A DNA stretch of 64,000 bases, from the NCBI GenBank assembly GCA_042090785.1, contig JBELIP010000001.1, positions 186,001 through 250,000 of the forward strand, read 5' to 3'. The stretch is from UBA7434 sp042090785 (GTDB lineage: Bacteria; Pseudomonadota; Gammaproteobacteria; Pseudomonadales; UBA7434). This document shows positions 45,753-53,799 of this stretch, one piece after another. Position 1 is the first letter of the stretch. Every line of letters begins with the position of its first letter. The notes under the pieces were generated by a model, which saw only the letters and a list, made by a program, of their open reading frames with translations, did no database searches and was not told the DNA's origin. Position numbers and translations under genes: made by a program.

Positions 45753-46347
45753 CGCTATTCCAGCTTATATTGTTCGTTTTAGCATAAGCCACAAGCTATC
45801 GACCCTAAGAATCTTCAACTTGTAGCACGAAATCTATCTATTTACTTTAATGAGCCTGAGCCTTTCGCGCCGGTCTTCCTTACCGTCACTGTCCGTTAAA
45901 GTATTCGCCTTTTTAGCCTCAGGGGCTTTGACGCGAAGATTAACGCTAATCTCTATACGACTAAAATAGTAAATACTTAAGTTTTATTGAGTAAAACTAA
46001 CTCTTAATAGGTTCAATAATCGTCAACTTATGACCTAAAAAATTCACATTAGATAGTGAATACCAACCGCTTCGATTTTTAATTATATTTTGATCATGAA
46101 TTAGTTGGTTTGCACTCACCTTTGCTTACGGGTGCAAAGATACTCCTAATTCTTTTTTAATTGAAGTGTTTTCGTGCGATAAAAGAAAAAAAATTTATTC
46201 AATCACTCAAAATTATTGTTTGTACATAAACATTATTGGCCGCAATGAACCAGAGGGGAAAAATAGTAATGACAAATAAAAAAATATAGGCCTTAAAATA
46301 GGCTAAATTAAAAAACGATAATGCTAAGCTGCAAGCAAAACTCGCGG
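45753..46347. other. 595-bp gene-poor gap between slmA and argB
   Basis: No confident gene. Three things are visible. First, a 50-codon minus-strand open stretch without ATG (45834-45983) ending with a hydrophilic tail (EDRRERLRLIKVNR). Second, a dyad TTTGCAC / GTGCAAA (46109-46138). Third, a plus-strand micro-frame from ATG 46269 with a strong AGGGGA site, interrupted by TAG at 46287 and 46299 and then open to 46361. The region may be a decayed gene remnant plus the slmA promoter side. Confidence 0.5.
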
Positions 46348-47247
46348 CTACTTATCGTTAGTTATCAAAGTACCTACGCCAGAATCAGTGAAGATTTCTA
46401 GCATTACCGAGTGCGGCACTGTGCCATCAATAATATGGGCACTTGTCGCGCCACCCTGCACCGCATCAAGCGCACAAGCGATTTTAGGCAGCATACCACC
46501 TGTAATCGTCCCATCTTTAATCAACGCGTCTACTCGCGAGGTAGAAAGCCCTGTAAGCACCTTGCCTTCTTTATCGAGTAAGCCTGGCACATTAGTCAGT
46601 AACATTAGCTTTTCGGCGTTCATCACCGCCGCAACCTTACCCGCCACTAAATCAGCATTAATATTGTAGGTAACGCCGTTGCTATCAACGCCAATGGGCG
46701 CAATAACCGGTATTAAATGATTAGCCGTCAAGGCATTGAGTAAATCGACGTTAATCGAGTCAACCTTACCAACATGGCCAATGTCAATGATTTCCGGCGT
46801 ACTCATGTCGGGCGTAGGCGCCGTCACTTCAAGCTTGCTTGCTCTAATTAAGTTACCGTCTTTGCCACTCAAGCCCAACGCCTGACCCCCTTGCTGGTTA
46901 ATTAAGCTGACAATTTCTTTATTAACCTGACCACCAAGCACCATTTCGACAACATCCATCGTATCGTTGTCTGTAACACGCATACCGTTTACAAAACGAG
47001 ATTCAATATTTAATCGCTCAAGCAAATCGCCTATTTGCGGGCCGCCACCATGCACAACAATGGGGTTCATGCCGACGAGCTTCATTAAAACGATATCTCG
47101 GGCAAAGTTCTTTTTAAGCGAATCTTCGACCATTGCGTTGCCACCGTACTTAATCACCATCGTCTTACCCGTAAAACGCGTAATATAAGGCAAAGATTCG
47201 GTTAGGACCGCGGCTATTTGGCTAGCTGTTTGGTGATTTAGCGACAT
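46348..47247 (-). CDS. argB: Acetylglutamate kinase
   Basis: 299 residues, the arginine-inhibitable long form as in Pseudomonas. It phosphorylates N-acetylglutamate, the second step of arginine synthesis. KTMVIKYGGNAM, VHGGGPQIGDLLERL and GGMLPKIACALDAV are conserved. The N-terminal helix (SLNHQTASQIAAVLTESLPYI) is the part that interlaces dimers in hexameric, arginine-sensitive enzymes. It follows algC by 196 bp and ends in TAG. Confidence 0.96.
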   Translation of the reverse strand: MSLNHQTASQIAAVLTESLPYITRFTGKTMVIKYGGNAMVEDSLKKNFARDIVLMKLVGMNPIVVHGGGPQIGDLLERLNIESRFVNGMRVTDNDTMDVVEMVLGGQVNKEIVSLINQQGGQALGLSGKDGNLIRASKLEVTAPTPDMSTPEIIDIGHVGKVDSINVDLLNALTANHLIPVIAPIGVDSNGVTYNINADLVAGKVAAVMNAEKLMLLTNVPGLLDKEGKVLTGLSTSRVDALIKDGTITGGMLPKIACALDAVQGGATSAHIIDGTVPHSVMLEIFTDSGVGTLITNDK

Positions 47248-47443
47248 AAGTAAATGTTTCGTTTATTAACTGGGCTCAATTAAACTTGAATTCGCTTAAA
47301 TGAGAGAAATACTTTAACCCGCAGTATAACGCATCAAAGACATAAAAAGCGTCGCTTGATAGTGTGCGTTTTAGCAATACTTATTGCGTAAGCTTAAGCG
47401 GTATTTAACTGAATAAAGCATTCAATATTGATCGTTTTATCAC

Positions 47444-49870
47444 CTACCACTTCAACTCAGGCGCGATAGCGGTAAGTGCTTGGCGGAAACGGGCTTGAAT
47501 ATGATTAAGCGCCTCTTCACTATCGGCCTCAAAACGCAGATTCAAACTTGCTGAAGTATTGGAAGCCCGAATAAGCCCCCAACCAGCAGCATAATCGACT
47601 CTTACCCCATCTAATGTCGTTAATTCGCCATCATCGGCGGCACAATCTTCGGCTAAAGACAGCTGTAAGCTATCAATAATCTCAAATTTACGCGCCTCAT
47701 CAACCGGCAAATGAATTTCTATTGTGTTTTCACTGACAGGAAGGTCTGCAAGCACAGCATCTAATGTCGTAGCTTCCATGGTTAAAAATTCTATTAAGCG
47801 TGCGCCGCTGTACAAGCCATCATCAAAACCGAACCAACGCTCTTTAAAACAATAGTGACCGGTAAACTCTCCGCCTAATAGGGCGCCTGTCTCCAGCATT
47901 TTTTGTTTTATGAGTGAATGGCCACATTTCGACATGACCGGACGACCACCATAACTCGCAATTAGCTGATTCAAGTGCCGCGAACATTTAATGTCGTAAA
48001 CAACATCAGCACCTGGGTTACGGGTTAAAACATCTTGAGCAAAGAGCATTAACATTTGGTCGGCGCTAACCACTTTACCCGCTGCAGTTACCGCCACCAT
48101 GCGATCGGCATCACCATCAAAGGCTAGGCCAAGATCTGCCTGCTGATTTTTTACCTCTTCTATAAGCGCATCTAAGCTCCCGGCTGCCGATGGGTCGGGG
48201 GCATGATTAGGAAAGTTACCATCAATTTCAGCAAACAGCGGCACTACCTCGCAGCCTAGTGCGCTAAAGAGTGCCGGGGCAATATTACTTGCCGCGCCGT
48301 TACAGCAATCAATCACTATTTTAATTGACGACGCGACAACGACATCTTCTGTAATGTGTGCAATATATTGGTCGGTAATCGTCTGCTCAGACAAAACACC
48401 TTGAGGTTGCTCGAACTGTCCCAGTTCAAAATCGCTACTCGCAATAAGTTCGGCGAGTGCTTTAATTTGCAACTCGGCTAGCGACTGCCCATGGAGCACT
48501 ACTTTTAAGCCATTAACCGCTGGGGCATTGTGACTGCCCGTAACCATAATGCCGGCTTTTGTCCCCAAACACTCAGCGGCAAAATAAAGCATTGGCGTTG
48601 CCACCAAACCAATACCAACAACATCACAGCCCGCGGCAAGTAATCCATTCGCCAACGCATCATAAATGCGCTCAGAAGAGAGTCGCCCATCGCGCCCAAT
48701 AACTAGGCGGCTTTGTCCGCCGTTAATGGCAGTGGTACCGATGGCAAGACCTATACTGCGAACGGCCTCATCACTCAGCTCTGTATCTGCATTACCGCGA
48801 ATATCATACGCTCTAAAAATATGCGCGGGCATTGATGATAAATTAAGACCTTCGTCATCGCCTTTAACGACCATGCCCTCTGCAACCTGAGGGTTAGCCC
48901 ATTGAGACGTTTTTGCTGCATCTTTTCGTTTAGGCACTCGCTCTTTAGGTCCATCATCAGCCAAGTCGCGACTTCGAGGTTCATGATGACTCTCACCGTT
49001 TTTTTCAGTAACGGCATGAGAGCGCATTGAGCGAAAGAGAAATAATAATGCCGTTAGGGATAAAATCATTGCCGAAAGTAACGCCGTCAATAACAGTATT
49101 GATTCCATCCCAAAAATGGTCGCCTGTTTAAATACATAATAATTAACTTTAATGTTGTCATTAGCGCTAAGCCCCGCTTCACCCATTACCGCATGTTCTA
49201 ATGAAGGTAGAGCGCCTGTAGCGGCTAATGAAATTGTTGTCTTGGCATTCATTTTATAAATCAAAGCCATTTCATCTGAGCGCTGATCAGGCTTAGACGA
49301 GCCTACGAATTGTGACGCTAGCCAGCGTGCATTTAAAGTCAGTAAAAGCGCACCGATATCTTGGTCTGCAGTTTTAATGGGTCGTGCCAAACTTAATACT
49401 TGTTGGTCCTGCATTAAATAGGTGTCAACCACCACGCCTTCACCTTTCATGGCGCGACGTACTAAATCTTTTTCAATATTATTTTGTACTTGCGCTTTAT
49501 GAATGCCCAAATTCGCAACGCCTAATTCACCTATAGGCAGAATGACTAAACGGTTTATATCGCTAAAGCCTAACGACAGTTGCTCAGCTAAACGTTCTAA
49601 GACGGCTAAATCTCCTGCTTGTATCGCTGTGTGTACTTCGGGCAAGCGCGCCAAACCATCAACATGGTTTGCCAGCTGTTTAAGATTGCTGTCTAGCGCT
49701 AACACTTTTGCTTGCGCTAAATCATTAGCTCGCTGCAATGCTGTTTGGCTTGCCGTTAACGGCAGGTAAACAAAAAAATACAAGGCAATAGCGGCAAGAC
49801 TTGGCAGAACGACCAACAGAACACTGGGCCAGTGAGTGGAATGCTGTGGGTGCTTAAATTGCTTATTCAT
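47444..49870 (-). CDS. algC: Phosphomannomutase/phosphoglucomutase with N-terminal membrane sensor-like domain
   Basis: 808 residues from ATG 49870 (a GTG four codons upstream is possible). Numbered from that GTG: membrane segment 19-42, an extracytoplasmic alpha/beta region 43-258 resembling a Cache-type sensor, a second membrane segment 260-284, a charged linker to about 350, then the PMM/PGM enzyme (SSMPAHIFRAYDIRG). Catalytic Ser450 lies in TGSHNAPAVNG, where relatives have TGSHNPPDYNG. DGDADR (metal) and GEFTGHYCFKERWFGFDDGLYS are intact. It interconverts 1- and 6-phosphates of mannose and glucose for exopolysaccharide and LPS. Similar N-terminal extensions are predicted for other gammaproteobacterial AlgC proteins. 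Confidence 0.88.
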   Translation of the reverse strand: MNKQFKHPQHSTHWPSVLLVVLPSLAAIALYFFVYLPLTASQTALQRANDLAQAKVLALDSNLKQLANHVDGLARLPEVHTAIQAGDLAVLERLAEQLSLGFSDINRLVILPIGELGVANLGIHKAQVQNNIEKDLVRRAMKGEGVVVDTYLMQDQQVLSLARPIKTADQDIGALLLTLNARWLASQFVGSSKPDQRSDEMALIYKMNAKTTISLAATGALPSLEHAVMGEAGLSANDNIKVNYYVFKQATIFGMESILLLTALLSAMILSLTALLFLFRSMRSHAVTEKNGESHHEPRSRDLADDGPKERVPKRKDAAKTSQWANPQVAEGMVVKGDDEGLNLSSMPAHIFRAYDIRGNADTELSDEAVRSIGLAIGTTAINGGQSRLVIGRDGRLSSERIYDALANGLLAAGCDVVGIGLVATPMLYFAAECLGTKAGIMVTGSHNAPAVNGLKVVLHGQSLAELQIKALAELIASSDFELGQFEQPQGVLSEQTITDQYIAHITEDVVVASSIKIVIDCCNGAASNIAPALFSALGCEVVPLFAEIDGNFPNHAPDPSAAGSLDALIEEVKNQQADLGLAFDGDADRMVAVTAAGKVVSADQMLMLFAQDVLTRNPGADVVYDIKCSRHLNQLIASYGGRPVMSKCGHSLIKQKMLETGALLGGEFTGHYCFKERWFGFDDGLYSGARLIEFLTMEATTLDAVLADLPVSENTIEIHLPVDEARKFEIIDSLQLSLAEDCAADDGELTTLDGVRVDYAAGWGLIRASNTSASLNLRFEADSEEALNHIQARFRQALTAIAPELKW

Positions 49871-49887
49871 AACAAGCTGCACTATCT

Positions 49888-49912
49888 GTAGTTAGGATAT
49901 CAGTAGTTAGGA
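49888..49912. repeat. Short direct repeat upstream of algC
   Basis: GTAGTTAGGA occurs at 49888-49897 and 49903-49912, a 15-bp period, just upstream of the algC start. The 216-bp coaBC-algC interval holds no dut and no other gene. It may be a regulator site or chance. Confidence 0.4.
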
Positions 49913-50086
49913 CGTGATGAATAGAGATGGGATGCACTCCTAATAATTTTTGCATGCAATGATAGAGCGCAACGACTACAGTAAGCAGTTCAGATAGCAG
50001 TACCGCTTCAGACTAAAATTATCTGAGTCCTGTGTTGGTAGCGCCTTGCTCTTCCTTATGCGGTTTAGCTAAGCCGGATAAATAAA

Positions 50087-51289
50087 CTAACCTGTCAGTT
50101 GAGCCGCAATCAGCTCAATCAAACGACGCGCTAAATGCTGTTTATCGCATTTATCAATTTGAATCGCATCGCTATTCGAGATAACGGTTACCTCATTAGC
50201 ATCCGAAGCAAAACCAACATCTTCACGCGAGACATCGTTGACGACAACCATATTGATACCTTTACGCGCTAATTTATCCCTAGCATGATCAATTAAATTT
50301 TCTGTCTCAGCCGCAAAGCCAACAGTAAACGGCGCTGAATCAGTGCCAGCAACCGTAGCTAGAATGTCAGGGTTCTTAACCATTGCAACCGTCATCGTAT
50401 CAATGTCACGGTCTTTCTTTATTTTCTGCTCGGCAACAGTCGCTGGGCGAAAGTCAGCAACTGCCGCAGAAGCAATAAATAAACTCGCGCTAGACACAAC
50501 ATGCTCTACGGCCTGAAGCATGTCATTCGCAGAGACAACATCAATACGGTTAACACGCTCTGGCGTTGGCAAACTAACTGGACCGGCTATTAACGTGACT
50601 TTAGCGCCGGCTTCAACCGCCGCCTGCGCCAATGCAAAGCCCATTTTACCGGTTGAGAAGTTACTCAAATACCTTACTGGATCTATCACTTCTCGCGTAG
50701 GACCGGCGGTAATCACAACATGCTGACCCGACAATGATTGCGTTTCGAATAAAGCGGCAGTCTGCTGAGCGATATCCAACGGTTCGCTCATTCTGCCCGC
50801 GCCTGTATCACCACATGCTTGCGCCCCTTCGGCGGGACCCACAAAGTGATAGCCACGCGCTAACAATGCTTGATAATGCTGCTGTGTTGCCTCGTCACGC
50901 CACATAGCTTGATTCATTGCGGGCGCCACTAACACCGGCGCATCACTCGCACGCAGTAACGTTGTTAATAAATCATCGGCACGACCCACCGAAAAGCGAG
51001 CCAGCGAATCGGCTGTCGCTGGCGCAATAATAATGGCATCCGCCCAGCGCGCTAACTCAATATGACCCATGGCCGCTTCGGCATCTGCATCTAACAAACT
51101 ATTATGCACACGGTTACCCGATACCGCCTGTAAAGTTAATGGCGTAATAAACTCACAAGCACCTTGTGTCATTACGACACGCACTTCAGCGCCGGCATCA
51201 CGAAGACGACGGACTAAATCAGGGCTTTTATAGGCAGCAATGCCGCCGGTAATGCCTAACAACAAACGTTTATTTTGAAGTGATTGCAT
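50087..51289 (-). CDS. coaBC: Bifunctional phosphopantothenoylcysteine decarboxylase/synthetase
   Basis: 400 residues. The CoaC flavodomain has GITGGIAAYK, catalytic His in MGHIELARWAD, and PAMNQAMW. The active Cys lies in ACGDTGAGRM. The CoaB domain starts near 190 with ITAGPTREVIDPVRYLSNFSTGKMG. It carries out two steps of coenzyme A synthesis. It is divergent from radC as in Pseudomonas and E. coli. The usual next gene, dut, is missing. Confidence 0.96.
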   Translation of the reverse strand: MQSLQNKRLLLGITGGIAAYKSPDLVRRLRDAGAEVRVVMTQGACEFITPLTLQAVSGNRVHNSLLDADAEAAMGHIELARWADAIIIAPATADSLARFSVGRADDLLTTLLRASDAPVLVAPAMNQAMWRDEATQQHYQALLARGYHFVGPAEGAQACGDTGAGRMSEPLDIAQQTAALFETQSLSGQHVVITAGPTREVIDPVRYLSNFSTGKMGFALAQAAVEAGAKVTLIAGPVSLPTPERVNRIDVVSANDMLQAVEHVVSSASLFIASAAVADFRPATVAEQKIKKDRDIDTMTVAMVKNPDILATVAGTDSAPFTVGFAAETENLIDHARDKLARKGINMVVVNDVSREDVGFASDANEVTVISNSDAIQIDKCDKQHLARRLIELIAAQLTG

Positions 51290-51540
51290 AGGTTTTTAAT
51301 CGATATATCGACAACTAATGAACTAGAAGCCCGGCATACTGTATAAATAAGCTACAGCATTGGACGCTGTTTATCGCTATTGCTTTAACGTTATCTCTAT
51401 TAGATATAGCTTGGTGCAGCAACAGCAAATGATCCGCAACCTTACATTAGCGCGGCTGCGATTGCGAGTATGGGCCAGCAATAGACCCACAGATACAGCT
51501 ACGCAGCGGTTATCAAACACCCATCATCAAGGAAGATATT

Positions 51541-52215
51541 ATGACTATTATCGATTGGCCAATCACCGAAAGACCCCGCGAAAAACTCCTCAACAAAGGG
51601 GCAATAGCGCTATCTGACGCCGAATTACTCGCCGTATTTCTAAGAACCGGCATACGCGGCAAAACCGCTGTCGATCTTGGCCGAGAGTTAATCGAGCAAT
51701 TTGCTGGCATTAAAGGCTTACTTAATGCCTCAAGACATGAATTCACCGCCACACTAGGCATGGGAGACGCCAAATATGCGTCCTTACAAGCCGTTTTTGA
51801 ATTATCGCGCCGAGCAATGATGGAATCACTGCAACGCGACTCAGCATTAACCAGCCCCAAAGAGACCCAAAATTACCTACTGCACCTACTCGGCAATGAA
51901 CAGCGCGAGGTTTTTTGGTGTCTATTTTTAGATAATCAACATCGCATTATCGCCAGTGAAGCCCTATTCTATGGCACTATTGACCAAGCCAACGTCTATC
52001 CTCGCGAAGTCATAAAAGCTTGTCTACGCCACAATGCCGCTGCAGTCATCTTTGCCCATAATCACCCCTCTGGCTCCACCGAACCGAGTCAGGCGGATAA
52101 AAAAATGACCCATAGGCTGCATGAAGCATTGGCTTTAGTCGATATTCGAATGCTCGATCATATTATTGTTGCAGGCTCATCCACGGTGTCGATGGCCGAA
52201 CTTGGTATGATTTAA
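51541..52215 (+). CDS. radC: DNA repair-type JAMM/MPN+ protein RadC
   Basis: 224 residues. N-terminal helix-hairpin-helix-like part (PREKLLNKGAIALSDAELLAVFLRTGI) and a JAMM metalloprotease-like domain with HNHPSGSTEPSQAD (HxHx7SxxD complete). Despite its name the role is unsettled. GGAAG precedes the ATG. The coaBC/radC/rpmB/rpmG order is conserved. Confidence 0.95.
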   Translation: MTIIDWPITERPREKLLNKGAIALSDAELLAVFLRTGIRGKTAVDLGRELIEQFAGIKGLLNASRHEFTATLGMGDAKYASLQAVFELSRRAMMESLQRDSALTSPKETQNYLLHLLGNEQREVFWCLFLDNQHRIIASEALFYGTIDQANVYPREVIKACLRHNAAAVIFAHNHPSGSTEPSQADKKMTHRLHEALALVDIRMLDHIIVAGSSTVSMAELGMI

Positions 52216-52246
52216 CCTCGAATATGCGCTGCTAAAGACATAATCC

Positions 52247-52275
52247 TTGTTTTGACGGTCTTGTTCTGATATAAA
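52247..52275 (+). promoter_or_regulatory. Candidate rpmB-rpmG promoter
   Basis: TTGTTT (52247-52252) and TATAAA (52270-52275) are 17 bp apart, about 145 bp before rpmB. The -35 match is poor, so this is tentative. Confidence 0.4.
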
Positions 52276-52420
52276 GTCGCGCTCTTTTTATAGCGTGGTC
52301 AAAACATCGTCCGCCTGAAACACATACCAGAAACACATAATCGCGTATGTCGTTGACTACTAGGCTAGCAACCAACACAGCTACCTAGGCTGCAACGAAC
52401 CCATACTCCGGAGAATGAAG

Positions 52421-52657
52421 ATGTCCAAAGTTTGTCAAGTAACAGGCAAGCGACCCATTACGGGTAACAATGTATCGCATGCAAAAAACCGTACTAAGCG
52501 TCGTTTTTTGCCTAACTTACACCGCCATCGCTTTTGGTTAGAAAGCGAAAAGCGTTTTGTTAGCTTACGTGTATCATCAAAAGGTATGCGCATTATCGAC
52601 AAAAAAGGTATCGATGTAATTGTTGCTGAGCTTCGTGGTCGCGGCGAAACCGTTTAA
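52421..52657 (+). CDS. rpmB: 50S ribosomal protein L28
   Basis: 78 residues from ATG 52421, with GGAG 7 nt upstream. Starts MSKVCQVTGKRPITGNNVSHA and keeps RRFLPNLHRHRFW, typical of proteobacterial L28. An ATG two codons earlier is less well spaced. It is the first gene of rpmB-rpmG. Confidence 0.97.
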   Translation: MSKVCQVTGKRPITGNNVSHAKNRTKRRFLPNLHRHRFWLESEKRFVSLRVSSKGMRIIDKKGIDVIVAELRGRGETV

Positions 52658-52685
52658 ACTTATTTAAAGAATAGAGATTGTAGTT

Positions 52686-52841
52686 ATGAGAGAGAAGATT
52701 CGTTTAAATTCATCAGCAGGCACTGGCCACTTTTACACGACTGATAAAAACAAGCGCACCATGCCAGAAAAAATGGAAGTCAAAAAATATGACCCCGTTG
52801 CGCGCAAACACGTCATGTACAAAGAAGCTAAAATAAAGTAA
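52686..52841 (+). CDS. rpmG: 50S ribosomal protein L33
   Basis: 51 residues, starting MREKIRLNSSAGTGHFYTTD and ending YDPVARKHVMYKEAKIK. It has no CxxC pairs, so it is the zinc-independent form. It follows rpmB by 28 bp and ends before an intrinsic terminator. Confidence 0.97.
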   Translation: MREKIRLNSSAGTGHFYTTDKNKRTMPEKMEVKKYDPVARKHVMYKEAKIK

Positions 52842-52856
52842 TTTTTATTAGCGCCT

Positions 52857-52886
52857 AAAAAAACCCGCCATGCTTGCGGGTTTTTT
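52857..52886 (+). terminator. Rho-independent terminator of rpmB-rpmG
   Basis: Stem AAACCCGC / GCGGGTTT with loop CATGCTT followed by a T run. Confidence 0.95.
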
Positions 52887-52971
52887 ATTGCCTATTAAAA
52901 CTTGCTCGGTACACTTATCCTTTGTCCTTTGCACTTACTCATTACAACCTGCATAGCCGAATGAATACATT

Positions 52972-53787
52972 ATGCCAGAGCTACCCGAAGTAGAAACCAC
53001 CCGACGCGGCATTGACCCCTATGTTGCCAACAAAAAAATCGCGCAAGTCACTATTCGTGAACGACGCTTTCGCTGGCCTATACCCAACGACTTTGAAAAA
53101 AAGGTCAACGGCCATATTGTTCGCTCCATTTCTCGCCGCGCAAAGTATTTATTATTTGAATTGGATCATGGCTACTTTATGATTCACCTAGGCATGTCAG
53201 GCAGCCTGCGCATCGTTAAGCAAAAAACACCTGTAGAAAAACATGATCATGTTGATTTTCAGCTGCCCAACAAATGGTGCTTACGCTTTAATGACCCTCG
53301 TCGTTTTGGTTCGGTACTTTGGCTAGGTAAAAAGCCACTCGAACATGCACTACTGAATAAACTGGGACCAGAACCTTTTGAAGAGTGCTTTAATGGCGAT
53401 CACCTTTTTAAAACCTCGCGCAAGAAAAAGGGGCCAGTAAAAAACTTTATTATGGATAACCACATTGTGGTTGGCGCCGGTAATATTTATGCCAACGAAG
53501 CCTTATTCATGAGCGGCATTCGTCCCGGCAGAGCAGCAGGTCGATTAACGAAAAAAGAGTGTGAGTTACTCGCCAGCAATATCATTGACGTGCTAAACGC
53601 ATCGATTGAAATGGGCGGCACAACATTGCGAGACTTTGTTGGCGGTGACGGCAAACCAGGTTACTTTCAACAAACACTTCGCGTCTATGGCCGCAACGAC
53701 CAACCCTGCACGCAATGTAAAGCATCCATTAAATTAATTCGCCTAGGGCAACGCAGCACTTTTTACTGCCCTCAATGCCAAAGCTAA
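52972..53787 (+). CDS. mutM: Formamidopyrimidine-DNA glycosylase
   Basis: 271 residues. It excises 8-oxoguanine and nicks the strand. The catalytic N-terminus PELPEVETTRRG (Pro2, Glu3), Lys in LGMSGSLR, the H2TH segment with GAGNIYANEALF, and the C-terminal zinc finger CTQC-x16-CPQC are intact. Confidence 0.96.
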   Translation: MPELPEVETTRRGIDPYVANKKIAQVTIRERRFRWPIPNDFEKKVNGHIVRSISRRAKYLLFELDHGYFMIHLGMSGSLRIVKQKTPVEKHDHVDFQLPNKWCLRFNDPRRFGSVLWLGKKPLEHALLNKLGPEPFEECFNGDHLFKTSRKKKGPVKNFIMDNHIVVGAGNIYANEALFMSGIRPGRAAGRLTKKECELLASNIIDVLNASIEMGGTTLRDFVGGDGKPGYFQQTLRVYGRNDQPCTQCKASIKLIRLGQRSTFYCPQCQS

Positions 53788-53799
53788 CGTTAGCTTTGG
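53778..53799. terminator. Bidirectional terminator palindrome between mutM and ggt
   Basis: A perfect 22-bp palindrome (arms CCAAAGCTA and TAGCTTTGG around ACGT) contains the mutM stop and abuts the ggt stop. The plus side continues CTATTTTCC, so the T run is weak. Confidence 0.6.
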
